Source of the DNA: Dryas octopetala
Lineage: Eukaryota > Streptophyta > Magnoliopsida > Rosales > Rosaceae
Reading direction: 5' to 3'
Length of the DNA: 64,000 nucleotides
Assembly (NCBI GenBank): GCA_963921425.1
Contig: OY992837.1
Span: forward strand, 2,329,896-2,393,895
The notes under the pieces were generated by a model. That model did not search any database. It saw nothing but the letters and a program-made list of their open reading frames with translations, and was not told the DNA's origin. The translations under genes were made by a program, and so were the position numbers. Positions 48,641-61,047 of the stretch are shown here, in pieces (the first letter of the stretch is position 1; each line of letters begins with the position of its first letter).

Positions 48641-49360
48641 GACATATAATTATATATGTTATTTCAATGAGGTCTATGAACTTTCAAATATTTCAAATAT
48701 ACACCTGATTTATTATGTAAATTGAAAAATGAAATTTCGTCCATCAATTTATTGAGAGATCAGTTAAATGTCAGCTTGGCTTTTGCTAACGAAGATTAAT
48801 TGGCGAAGTGGCACCAACTCAGCATACATTTCCTGCCAAATGAGCAACACATGGCCACTTGACACGAGCCCACACACCCATTACCTCCTTCCCGCTCGTC
48901 GAACGCTCTCCTGACCATTTAGTCTCAAAAAAATATCACGATTTCCACCAAATTCGAATATTCTCACTTGTGTTCAACGAGTGAGAAAGATATGATGAGT
49001 TTGTGGACCCGTGTCAGGGGTTAGGTGGACCTGTGTCGCTCATTTGGCGGGAAATGAGCGACACGGATCCACCTAACCCCTGACATAGGCCCACAAACTC
49101 TCACTTTCTCTATTATTATTAAATTGTGGGCCCGTGTCGCTCATTCGGCAGGAAATGTTTGCTGAGATAGCGCCACGTCGTCAAGTAATCCCGGTCAGTA
49201 AAAGCTAAGCTGTCATTTAACTGATCTCTCAACGAATCAATGGATAAAAATTCATTTTTCAATTTAGATAATAGATCGGGTGTATATTTGAAATATTTTA
49301 AAGTTCATATACCCCGTTGAAATAGCTTATATAGTTATGTGTCTAAATTGAATTTATGTC
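48641..49360. mobile_element. Fold-back MITE, copy 2 (same family as 19140-19916)
   Basis: 720 bp, collinear with copy 1 over nearly its whole length, including the GTCGCTCATTTGGCGGGAAATG and GACCCGTGTCAGGGGTTAGG core. The left end has lost about 15 bp within the TIR. It is flanked by a perfect 9-bp duplication TTTTTCTTA at 48632-48640 and 49361-49369, which fixes both element ends and points to a Mutator-type transposase as mobiliser. It lies about 190 bp past the ATL stop codon. Confidence 0.92.
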
Positions 49361-49369
49361 TTTTTCTTA

Positions 49370-51118
49370 ATATATATATTTTTTTGGTGAGTTCATGTGT
49401 AATGTGTAATGCAGAGATTGACTATCTTTTCACATAGGGGGAGAATTCTACTTTGAGACAATATTGTAAAGAAGAATGCTACTAAAGTAATAATTAGTTG
49501 GTAAAAAATGATTATTAGTTGGGCATAATTTGCACGAAAAATGAACAATTATTGATTTTTATGAATTTTATGATAGAACTTGACTTAATCAATGGCTCAC
49601 AATGGCTGAGAAATGGATGAAGAAGGACTATAGTTAGCATAGAGTTAAGAGTGAGGTCAATTATTTGAATTAAGAAGATGTTCTAGATGACTAGATCCCA
49701 ACCGGCTAGGAAGGAAACATACAAAAGAAGACTAACCAAGAGATGACCAAGTCTTGGGATTGAATTGAATTGAATTAAATTGTTCATATAATGAACTGGC
49801 CATGAGTTAGACCAGACAATGCAATTTAATTTGACAAAACGTTGGCTGCTCCAGCGAAAAGCAGTAGGCCCTTTGTTGTTTGTACTCTCCAATGGTTTCC
49901 CTCATGTGTTGTTCAACTTGTCAACATGACAAATATATTGCACTAGGGGAATATAAAACAAGAAACAAGTTGTTGCAGGATCTGATTATTAAACATAGAG
50001 TTTGGGATGCTCCCCTTATAATAATTGATAAATGGAATTGTTTTTTTTTTGGGCCTTAATTGTTTTTGTTATATGGGCTTATTGGTGTTAATTGTTTGAC
50101 AATACATGGAAGCAACCCGTTTGCTTAGGCATTCATCATTGCCTCATAAAGAAAAAATATATATATATATGCACATGTTGAAGTTATGTTCTGGTAAAAA
50201 TGTGCAATTATTGAGTGGTTATAGTCTTATAGAATGATGTATGTATAAGAACCAATATTGGATTGGTCCAATTATTTCCCTTTGACCTACTTGCACATAA
50301 TAATGTATTGGCAAACCAAAATATATCTACCAGTCCAATTCCATATACATCTATAAAATGTTTTAGAATCTAATCCATTCCCACTCCCTATATTCTATAA
50401 TCATTTATATCTGTCACTTATGGAACCAATAGTCTAATATTGTTCCACCTTTTCCATCCTAGCTAGGAATATTAAACTTTTTTTTAGCGTCAAAGCCTTT
50501 GAAACCCAACTGCTTATATATATTCTTTAGAAGTTACTCATCACCTTCCATTTCTGGTATCATTCCAACCTTCCACTTGCACACAAAGCTTTGAATATAA
50601 ATTAATCTTAGATTCTTTCTTTGACTCCAAAGGGCCATCAAATAGCACTTGAATATGAAGAGTTCTTGACCCCTTTTTCAAATTCTTCACAAACTATCAT
50701 CCAATAATTTTATGGTGAATGACTAAAATCCCCCCTCCCCCCTCCCCTCTTAATTCATACCTTTCTTTGCCATCTACTTCTCTAAATTGTGAATGCTCAA
50801 AACTTAAAAGTGTATAATGAACCAACGAACTATTAGTCTAATAATAGTTTTCTCCATAATATTGAAGAAAATTTAAGTTCGAATTTCCCTTCTCCGACAA
50901 AAGAAAGAAAAAAAAAAAACCTACAACGGGCCAGATAATGATAAATAGGCCCGATTAGAAATAGCTGCTGTCTTCACATAGCACCTTACTAATAAATGGG
51001 CCTTAGTATTCAAAATTCTCAACACAATTGGCTCCAAATCATCACCTAAAGCCCAGGCCTAAAACCAAGTTAACCAACTCCCCCCTCACAAATCCATGCC
51101 TTACATCTTCAACGAACT
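49370..51118. other. Intergenic between ATL and ERCC1
   Basis: AT-rich, no gene seen. A C-rich run is at 50731-50748. The ERCC1 promoter is expected in the last few hundred bases, where no clear TATA box was found. Confidence 0.5.
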
Positions 51119-53898
51119 ATGAACCCAGCATCAGAGAGAGAGAGAGACATGGAAGAGGAAGACAGAGAGCAAAATACAGGGTCAGACCCAAAGAGAAACA
51201 ACAAGAAGACAGTGATAAAAATACCATCTTTTCAAGAAGTCATTCAGAGCTCACAGTCAAAATCAACCCCACCTTCTCTGTTCGCTCCCTCAGAAACCTT
51301 TTCTCAAGCTTTTGCCTTCGTCAAATCCTCTGAGTTCTACTCGCCCCCTCCTCCCTCTACTACCCCCGCACAACCCCCACAGGTCTCAGAGACCACTAAT
51401 TTAAGGTACCCTTTTGCCAATTTCAATCCAAACCTTTATGGGTGTGTGTACATTTTTTTAATTGATACATTTATTTTGGGTTAAGGCAGTTTCTGCTTAA
51501 GAAAATGTTGGCTGTTTGTTTTGGTGGAAAATAGTTTATGGGGAAATAATGTTGGAAAGCAAGTTAAGAGGGATGTCATTTTCGTTGTATAAGAACTAAG
51601 AAAGCACTGAGCTTTCTAACATAAGCTAATGGAACTCTCTGGGTATCTGAAACTGAGATGCTTTGTGGTCTTTGTTTATTGCTGTAGGCAAATTGGCCAA
51701 TCTGATGTTCCATCTTCATCATCTGCTCCTACAAATGCTGTTGCATCATCATCGTCTGCGCAGCGTCGCAATGCCATTCTTGTGAGCCACAGACAGGTGT
51801 AGTATTTTTATTTAGGGTGCATTTTGATGTCAAATCAAAATTGAATGGAAAGGTTGCTTTATAAGCTCGTGAGCTGGAGAAGTTTAAATATATGCGGTGT
51901 GTAGCAACTATAATTTGCATTTCTGCTACTTTAAACTGAGTGTAAAATGTAATTTCTCCATGCAGAAGGGAAACCCCTTGCTCAAACATATTAGAAATGT
52001 GAGGTGGGAGTTTGCAGATATTGTCTGTGACTACTTACTTGGGCAAAGCTCATGTGCTCTTTATCTAAGGTTCGAAAGGTTGCACTTTCTGTATACTATT
52101 CTATATACATGTGGTAAATCTGATACAACTGTTATTGTGAACCAACCTTGTAAATGACTAACAGTGACGCAGGCAAGACTTCATTGTTTTCTTAATTTTC
52201 ATGCTTTAAAGTGTTATTTAACTCTAGAGTTGATGATGCCAACCCCATGCTAATTTTAATACGTTGAAATAAATAAATTGAATTGCATGTATGCATAATT
52301 ATCTTATATATATGAACATATATTGAGTTGACGAATTGTTGCAGTCTTCGGTATCATCTGCTGCATCCAGACTACCTATATTTCCGTGTAAGAGAATTGC
52401 AAAAGAACTTCAAGCTTCGTGTTGTTCTTTGTCATGTTGATGTGGTAAGCCATTGTGCCAATCAGTTGTCTTTCATACCTTTAGTAGTAACATTTTGTTT
52501 TCTTTTTGGGTATTTGTATAGCGAATTTGCTTGCTGTCATTGGTTTCAGGAGGATGTGATTAAGCCTTTACTTGAAGTTACTAAAACTGCCCTGCTTCAT
52601 GAATGCACCCTACTATGTGGTTGGAGGTACAAATATTTGTTTTACACTGCAAACTGAGTATATAAACTAGACAACATTTTTGTGCTTATAATATTAGAAA
52701 ATTATGGTTGCTATTTTTTATTTTTTATTTTGCAAATTATTCCAGAATTAACATGATTAACTCTTTTAACAAAGTTTGAATATTATCACAAGTGTGTCTC
52801 CATTTGTAAAGGTGTTATAGTCATTTGCTATTTCACAGTAACTTGGTTTTTATTGGTTTCTTTGGCCTGATTTCCGTCGAATATGTTTTTATAGCTTAGA
52901 GGAATGTGGTCGCTACTTGGAGACAATAAAAGTCTACGAAAACAAGCCTGCTGACATTATTCAAGGCCAAATGGATACAGACTATTTATCACGGGTATCG
53001 ATACAATTGAGGTCAACTAATCAATCACGTTCTTCATTAAGGCCAAATTAGAGTCTTACTAATTTTTTTTCTTAATGTATCTAGAGTGGATTGTATGAGT
53101 TTATAACACTATGAATTGATTGAACTGAAACTTGTTTGTTTTATATATAGCTAAATCATGCTCTAACAACAGTTCGACATGTTAACAAGACTGATGTAGT
53201 CACCCTTGGTACTACATTTGGGGTATGCCTTCTGTTTTTCACTGAGAATTTGTATTGGCAGAGAACTTGCTTTTTAGTAATGTTGATATAGAGCTAATTG
53301 TCATGTTATTGTAGTCTCTTTCTCATATCATGGATGTTTCGATGGAAGACCTGGCTCGTTGCCCTGGCATAGGAGAGCGTAAGGTATCTTCCTGCTGTTC
53401 AAATTTTTGTTTTTCCCTTTTTCTTTAATGTTTGGACTAGCATTCAAAGTGAGACAAAACAAATATTGCCTTCTTGTTCTTAGTTCTGGTTGCATGCACA
53501 TTACGTGATATTGCAGTAAATTGTGTTTTATGCCTATGTCTTTTTTAAGGAATTTAATTGTCTTCTCAACATACCGCGTTCATCAGGTAAAACGTTTGTA
53601 TGATACATTTCATGAACCATTTAAGCGTGTGGCTGCCAGCCGCCCTGCTGTTCCAGAAACCTCTGTTCCGAACAATGCTGAACCTGGTTCAGTGGTTGAA
53701 GATAAAGAAGAAGAGGAAACAGAAGATGAAAGAAAAAACAGGAAGAAAGAACCAGAATTGAATGTTAAGTCAGCCCTATCTGCTGCTTTTGCCAAATATG
53801 CTGATAAAGTTAATAGTAAAAAGAGCAAGTCAACAGCGGTAAAGAAAGGAGAAACAAGTGCTTCCATGGAAGCTGAAACTGAAAACATAAATTCATAA
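51119..53898 (+). CDS. ERCC1: DNA excision repair protein ERCC1
   Basis: Non-catalytic partner of the XPF endonuclease (plant RAD1/UVH1); together they cut 5' of lesions in nucleotide excision repair and act in recombination. Exons: 51119-51405, 51688-51796, 51966-52069, 52345-52444, 52550-52626, 52895-52994, 53151-53222, 53315-53383, 53587-53898, giving 409 aa; an ATG at 51149 (MEEEDREQ) would give 399 aa and may be the true start. The central nuclease-like domain runs from [20 protein letters not shown] through [11 protein letters not shown] to [16 protein letters not shown] tandem helix-hairpin-helix region follows ([20 protein letters not shown], then [20 protein letters not shown]). A charged C-terminal tail rich in Glu and Lys extends past the (HhH)2 domain, as in other plant ERCC1 proteins. 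The proline-rich N-terminus is poorly conserved. Confidence 0.95.
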
Positions 53899-55343
53899 TG
53901 AAGATGGTTCAAATTGATTTATATCTTTGAGTCTGTGAGTGCTCTTTGAGCTTTCCATATAAGATGGAAGTGATGAATAACTTGTTGAATTCTATGCCGT
54001 TGGAAAGAAAATGGATAGCTTCAGATGTACTGGTGCATTAACGAGTTTAGTTGCTCTAGCTCCATTTTAAGTGGTTTGAGTTAAGGAAATGTTTAGATTT
54101 TGTGCACCTGGTGACTCTGTAAAGGATCCTCCTTAATTATCAATTCAAGACGTCATGTCATTAGTTATCATTACTTCCAAGAAGACGGTTAAAAATATCC
54201 ATGCAATACAAGAAGAAATAAAGAAATACAGTCAACGTACTCTCACATCTTAAAACATGTTCTAGGAGATCTTTAGAATTCGTCTCTTTCAATCCTTTAC
54301 TTTTAACTGTGTATCTCCAGTCTGCTCGACATGATACGTACCCTCTTCAAATATCCACTGCACCAAGTCCTTTTGTCTCTTCCTAGTGAACCTTCCGTGT
54401 TCTAAGATTCTCACTTTGTTGGAAACAGAAGGACAATGAATTACAAGGTATTCTATTTGTCATTTTGTCTCGAGCCATATTCCCAGATCGTGGCATACAT
54501 GTCCTACCTAGTATGCCATGAAAATTGCTCGACTTACCTTATATTCAATCTGGACCAGCTTGTTCTTTTTTCATTTGCTTCAGACTAAAATGGTACCTGT
54601 AACTTGGTTAGTCGTATTTCCAACGCCTTTTCAGACGTTCATGGAAAGCATTCAAATTTGATTCCACAAAACTTGAAACCAATCCCATTATTTTCACAGC
54701 ATTGGAGCATGAATTTGTATATATGGTCATTTATAAGATTTTCTTGTTCTTTAGACAGATTAATTTATAAATGGTAGCCAAATTATTACAGCCAGTTTAT
54801 CATACAAACAATTGTATGGCTATGACAATAAAGGAGGAAAATTTCAACATCTAGAAACAGTACCTAAGGAAGAAAAGTTACAGACTTACATCACCTTTAT
54901 CAATTATTAATTTACAATAGAAAAATGATGTTCACAGAATCACAATGGTTGCATACAGGAGGGTAATCACAGCTAATAAACCAAGCCCAAGTCCCCTAGC
55001 TGCCTTTTAAGTTAATCAAATTATCCATGCTAGCCTTCAAGCATGCATGTTCTTGTGGTTGCAAGAGCTTTGCATTTACTCTGACAATCAAAAGCAATGG
55101 CTGTTTCTTGGTGTTTTCCCATATGGTAATCAGCTTCAGAACTATGACCTTGGTGTGAACTACATGAAACATTTTTCCTTTATGAGTCAACTGTACTGAA
55201 ACTCAATTTATTATTGACTATGGTTTGTCACTTTTCACCATAAAAGTTTCACATGTTTTCAGTGAGTTCTCGTGAGAACAACTGCCAAAGTCTGATCTGA
55301 GATCTGAATGGTTTACTTCATGTTGCAGTTTCCACATAGCCCC
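53899..55343. other. Convergent 3' regions of ERCC1 and the receptor-like kinase
   Basis: Spacer between two genes that end towards each other. ORF 54996-55190 shows no family features. Probably both 3' UTRs plus spacer. Confidence 0.5.
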
Positions 55344-57875
55344 CTAACACCTTGGACTTGCTATTTGATTCTGAAATCTAGAGGAACCAACAGAAGAGGA
55401 GTTCTTAACCAGAGGAATTAGAGAGGGCACAACATCAGTCATTAGAGGCCGATATTCAGCTTCTGGCTGCACACACATTGCTGCAATAGCTGCTACCTAT
55501 AAAAAACAATATTATGGCAAGAAAAATCTGAGTTGGTTGAAACTTTAGCATCAATAATTTTCTGATGGTGATGCTTTTAGTGATTATTAATTACAGGAAG
55601 CCAATATGCTGACCTGAATTAGATCCCTGTTTGAGTATTGCCCTTTTAGAGCTGGATCAACCATTTCCAATACATTTTCTCTGTTAGTTAACCTTGGAAG
55701 AGCCTGATAAACCATAGGACAAAAATTTTAGTAGTTTTTAATTTACACTTTACATACATGCATAAACTGTAGACATACATGCATAGAAATAACTAACTCA
55801 TGCAGTTTTTGAAGTGTTCATCGAGGATGTTAATGCTGCCTCTCTATCATACTATTAAATAGAAGCTTGCAAGGTTGATTGGTTCCTACTAACCCATGAG
55901 ACAAGGACATGCTCTCCAGGAGGCCGCTTGGTATCTACTGGTAGACGCCCTGTTAACAGCTCTAAAAGAACCACACCGTAGCTGTATACATCTGATTTTG
56001 TAGTAAGCTTTCCTGTTGAGGCATACCTACATCACCAGAACTCAATTAAATATAAAAGATCACAGTTAAGAAACTAACACACACAATGCTAGCTGTTCTT
56101 GTACTTCCATATTTGAAATCATGGGTCTAATTCTGTATGCAGATTCTATGGACCATGCAAAAGGCCAAAGCTGGAATGTCTAAAATGGTGTTCAGGTAGC
56201 CATTTGCATTTTTGTTTTTAATATTTTTTTGATTTATCCAAGTAGAACCTGATGATGATAAAAGATGACAGCTAGCATAACAGTGATCTAAGCATATACA
56301 CCCATGTGCATGCTTCTACTGCAGTACATATATATCTGTTGGTATGTTGATGAAAAATGAAAGGGAGGTCCATTACAGATGATGTTAAGCACTCACTCTG
56401 GTGCCAGATATCCTGTGGTCCCCAGCACACGCGTCGAAATCTGACCGTTGATCTTGTCAGAACCCATCTTGGCCAATCCAAAATCAGACACCTTGGCACG
56501 AAAGTTTTGATCTAATAGAACATTGGTGCACTTGAAGTCACGGTGTATAACAGAGGGGATGGCATGCTCATGGAGGAACTCAAGGGCCTTGGCACAATCA
56601 AGGGCTATCCTCAATCGGGTTCCCCATTCCAATGGCTGACGATTGTTTGTAGAATGGAGATGGTGTTGCAGAGTACCATTGGGCATATATTCAAATACAA
56701 GGAGCCTATGGTGTTGGTCAGCACAGTAGCCAAGTAGCTCCACCAAGTACGGAGAGTGCAATCGGCTTAGTAGATCCACCTACAATAGGGGGAAGAAAAA
56801 AGGCATTTGTTATTCTCATTTTTGTCTCACACTCATGTGCAGAACTGAATAAAGTCGGCTAAAAATGATATTGTATCCCCAAATTTAGGGTCTAAATTTG
56901 TTAATTGGACATAAACACACATTTTAAAGAAAAACTCATTTGTCAAAACATTTGAAGGCAGCATATTAATGTGTGCGTGTGAGATAGGGTACTTAAGTCA
57001 ACCCTCAAGATTTGCTTTCTCAAGTGTGGTTAGATAACACACTAGGACCAGAGGCATAAGCATCTTTTTGAAAGATGCACAAGACTACAAGAGAGAGAGA
57101 GAGAGGACAAAAGGTTATAAATGAAGTCACTCACCTCAACCCTGAAAGCACGCTCTCCTTGCCTGCCTTCCCTATGCAGCATCTTAATAGCTGCCACAGC
57201 CCCATCACGGAGGACCCCCCTATAAACCACTCCAAACCCACTATGCCCTATCACATTTGCTTCACTAAATTGATCAGTGGCCACCTCAAGTTCCTTGTAT
57301 GACAACACTTGAACTCCTCCTCCGCCGTATCTACTTGGTGCTGTGACTGCCACTGCTGTCCTGAATGACCTTCCTGAATTCCCACCTTGGAGGCACCCAC
57401 CCTTCACATCTGACACATTTTATCAAACACATAGACCAACATCAGGTCATGGCATATAATCAAAATGGCATCTTTTTAATAACAAAACAGGACCCATTTA
57501 TGTTTTCTATGCATGATGGATATGGAAAATGGAAATTATAAAAGATGAGTTTGGTTAATTACCTGGGCTAGAATTGAAGGCCATTGTGGTTTGAGCAATG
57601 AACCTGCTCTTCTCTTTGTAAATGTTGCCATATTTTTTGGTGGACTTGCGCCTTCGAAGCATTAATATGATGAAGAATATGGCAAGAAGGACCACAACTG
57701 AGGTGGTGGATATAATGATAATGAGGATGGATTTTGAAGGAAAGTTTCCATGGTGGTGGTGGTGGTGGTGACTAAAGGGTTGAGAATGTGAAAGGTGGTG
57801 TTTATGAATATCAGTTTGGTTTTTTGCAGCAAGCCCAAGTGGCCCTGCAGATGCAACGGTGGTGTTAAATTCCAT
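55344..57875 (-). CDS. Receptor-like Ser/Thr protein kinase with one membrane segment
   Basis: 448 aa from six exons: 57563-57875, 57135-57409, 56397-56779, 55894-56026, 55614-55703, 55344-55496. A short N-terminus has a seven-His run (36-42), and the membrane segment is at about 49-72, followed by RRRKSTKK. Kinase features: glycine loop IGHSGFGVV (158-166), K180 in AAIKML, HRD at 275-277 as HRDFKCTN (most relatives have HRDLK), DFG at 295-297, and TTGYLAPE at 317-324, then [17 protein letters not shown]. It groups with plant RLKs near the PERK/RLCK-VII families; At3g58690-like by memory. The short ectodomain has no recognised ligand-binding module and no clear signal peptide. The ATG at 57875 is the first in frame; the adjacent open frame upstream contains no ATG. 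Ligand and pathway unknown. Confidence 0.87.
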
Positions 57876-58015
57876 GGGCACAAAGAGCAATGCAAAAGAG
57901 AAGAAATGGCAGTGAGAGAGAGAGAGAGAGAGTTTGGTAATGGTGAGGTGTAAGCTTGTATGGTACTATGGTATGGTATTGGGGGGTTGAGTTTCCTTGT
58001 AGCTAGGAATAGGGT

Positions 58016-58051
<36 letters not shown>

Positions 58052-59426
58052 AACTTGGTCATTTGTCTTCACATGATTCCTCTCTCCCTCTCTCTCTCTC
58101 TTCCTCGTGAATACCAAATGGTTTATTGCACTTCATTCGTCCCTTCTTTTGAATTTTCTAAGGAATTGTCTTTGTCTTTGTATCAGAAAGTCTTGGAAGC
58201 TTTTGCATCACTTCTCATTCATTCTCCATTCAAATAATTATTTGCCAATTATAGCGATCATATTTTTATTATCTATCTTTTGTATTGTTTATCTTTGTAT
58301 GACTTTCTGACATATGGATAATGACTTTTTTTACCAGTTGGGAGGTGGACTAGGCAAAGCAAATGTGCCAAGTATAATTGCCACCAACACAATATACAAT
58401 CATATTTGCAGCAGCTTCAACCCAGAGAATAAGAAGAAAGAGAGTAATGCCCACATATTTGCATCCCTCCACCTCCACTTTCTTCCAAATTTCCAATTAG
58501 GTTCCTTAGGGTAAACTAATAAGGAACTGTTTTGCACAACACTGACAATCCATAATACACTAGACAATCAACAATAATCACACTGGTAATAAGTAATATA
58601 ACATAATGAAGGTAACATAATCCTTCATTAACCATCATAAAAAAAGAAATTAATAGCAGACAAAATGGAATCCCTGTGATGTATATACTTTTCTTTTACC
58701 CTTATTACAAGTTACAACAATTGAGAGCGACACTGAATTAGACCCAACCCCCTAAACCGTACAGCATCACTATCTCCATAGGTTGGGACTTGTCTCTGTC
58801 CCTGTGTGTCTCTTGCAGTACTCAAGTCCTTGGTGCAAGAGAGAGAAATAAAACCACTACTGTGAGTAACATGTGGTCGTTACATTTTTGGTACAAATTA
58901 GCTGGTACATAACATGGGTATGTAATAAAGTTTTGTAGGGCCATGTCCAAACTGATAACACTATGCATTACAACTAATTCATGTTAAAAACTCTCTTTCA
59001 AGCATGCAAATGAAACTGTCTTCCCAATCTGATATCAATAGGAATTGAGATCCTGGCCAACCTAATCATATATAATCTTCATTTGCTTCAATCGTGCATG
59101 CTGTTTCAAACTTTCATTATACCACCTATCTAGGACATTTTGAATTTTGGATTAATAAAATCTAGGTCTGCAATTACCATCTGCAACCAGGCCAAACTTT
59201 GACATGAACCAACATCTACCAGTTCCTGCTCCACTGCCTCCACTCCTAAGAAGCTGCCAAATTTCTTAATACAATATGATATGTGCAAAAACTTGATCAA
59301 TTCAATGCCATCAGACATCCATGCACGAGAGAATTCTTATGCTTCATTAAAACATGCATCTCGATTATATGTAAAAGCGTATCTCATTGATACATTCAAT
59401 CAAAGTAATAAAATTTTACACTACGA
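57876..59426. other. RLK promoter and ALG13 3' region
   Basis: Contains the CT/GA-rich 5' leader of the kinase gene (57913-57931) and a (CT)n run at 58020-58050. No gene recognised in the open frames at 58055-58514 or 59130-59318. The right end is probably the ALG13 3' UTR. Confidence 0.5.
58020..58050. repeat. (CT)n microsatellite
   Basis: About 30 bp of CT dinucleotides upstream of the receptor-like kinase gene, with a second shorter run at 58079-58101. Confidence 0.95.
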
Positions 59427-60630
59427 TCAATCATCTGAAAAACCAAGAAACCTATTGATAAGCTTGGCAACTGGTGTAGCATCACCTGGATGGTATGGAA
59501 TGAGGGAATCCAAATTCATATCTGCTATAATATGATGAAGTGTCTGTGGGTGAGCACAGTATAAATGCTTCCTGTCTGCTAGTTCTTCTGCCAACTCACT
59601 TTGATGGTTGTCCATCAAATCTTCATTCACCACAACAATTAAAGGCTTACCAAGCCTCAATGTCTCAAATATGCTCCCTGACCCTGCACCACAGAAAACA
59701 AATATTCACATACAACATCAAGGCCAATGAATACCCCAAAAAACAATTGTTACAGTAATATCCATGAATAGCCGGATGGTAATAAAAAGCAGAAAGACAA
59801 GAAGACACCATAGAAATTATACCTGCATGACTGATCACAAGAGATGCTGCTCTCAGATGGTCTGCAATGCTTGATGAAAAAGTGAAGTAGTCTACAGCAA
59901 TGGACTCATCCCCTCCTTCAAGCTGCATCATAAAAAATATTCAGGGTTGAGAGAAAATAATATGGAAAAAAGCATTTCAAAGCCTTTTCCCTTAAAAAGA
60001 AAAGGGTAGACAAAGTCTGCCTAAGATGAGAGAGTATACAAGTCATTTAACTTAACATTGATCATTATTTCTCCATTTCATTACAACATTAGCAATATTT
60101 GCCTTAAGCAACCAGCCTAATTTCAAGATAGTGACCAGCCCTACCAACAAATTCTACATAAAGAATACAAAGAATCTCCCTAAAATTTTTGATATTTTTC
60201 AAGATTAATTTCTTCTTCTCTTTGGATGAATTCTGAATTCGTTGGGGGCACAGGCAAACTAAGTTCTTTCTGTTTTAACCTCTCTCCTCATAGAAATTGA
60301 ATACCACCACCCCAGAAAACTGGATGATGTATTCTTTAAACATCCACTTTTCATCCCATATAGTTGGTTACTTTCAAGTAGATTGTGAACAACATCAACT
60401 AATCACATAATTCACGAAGAAATCACTAGGACCCGAAAGTTCAAGATTACCTTGGTGGGAGTATAGGATCCACGGCCCATTTGAATGAGAATCTGGGTAT
60501 ACCCTCTTCTTAACAACTCTTTCTTAACCTCCTGAGTATCCACCGCTCTAACCAGAGCATCAAAGCAAGTAGTTCCAACAGTTACAAAAACTGTCTTCTT
60601 AGACTTCACAGGAACCTCAGTATCTTCCAT
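59427..60630 (-). CDS. ALG13: UDP-N-acetylglucosamine transferase subunit ALG13
   Basis: 178 aa from three exons: 60451-60630, 59823-59922, 59427-59683. ALG13 is the soluble catalytic subunit that, anchored by membrane protein ALG14 at the cytosolic face of the ER, adds the second GlcNAc to dolichol-PP-GlcNAc in N-glycan assembly. The start has the GT-B/GT28-type TVFVTVGTTCFDALVRAV. Further motifs are the glycine-containing ILIQMGRGSYTP, the ADHLRAASLVISHAGSGSIFE nucleotide-sugar site, and GKPLIVVVNEDLMDNHQSELAEEL. No membrane segment is present, as expected. The size matches other plant ALG13 proteins of about 176-180 aa. The ATG follows directly on a splice acceptor (ATTGTAG/ATG), so the 5' UTR is interrupted by an intron reaching about 61047. 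Confidence 0.93.
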
Positions 60631-61047
60631 CTACAATCACGGGTGTTTCCCCAAAGCACAAACTACTTAACCCTATAGCAATCTCAAGCAACAAGAAACA
60701 CTGTTAAAAATAAAACAATTAAGGAATTATAAATTATGATAATCAAGTATATTTCAACAGAACCAATGACAGAGAATGAGCACAATGTGAAATGCTACTA
60801 AGCTGGATTTTTCTTTTTCTCAGATAAAAATTCTCTTGAAAATATCCTTAAGAAAACCAACCAAATCCGTTCAAAATCAACAGCCAAATCAGATGGGCAT
60901 TTCAGAAATTGGAGCAACCAAACTAATTAATGACAAAAACAACAAATCACAATGCAAAAGAAAAACTTGAGGACTTGAAAATACCAAACCACACCTAATT
61001 TAAATCCTAAATTAGGAAAAAAAAACTAAAAGAGTTCAAGAGAATAC
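60631..61047 (-). other. 5' UTR intron of ALG13
   Basis: On the minus strand a donor GTATTCTCTTG at about 61037-61047 and an acceptor GATTGTAG just before the ATG at 60630 delimit a likely 417-bp intron. The upstream leader exon is GA/CT-rich (about 61048-61240). Confidence 0.6.

Noticed and set aside
50860..50915. Stretch AAGTTCGAATTTCCC resembling a tRNA T-arm
   Set aside because: No cloverleaf partner arms are present upstream; not a tRNA gene.
57555..57890. Receptor-like kinase frame extended upstream of 57875
   Set aside because: The extension begins with TTG, not ATG; no in-frame ATG precedes 57875 in the open stretch.
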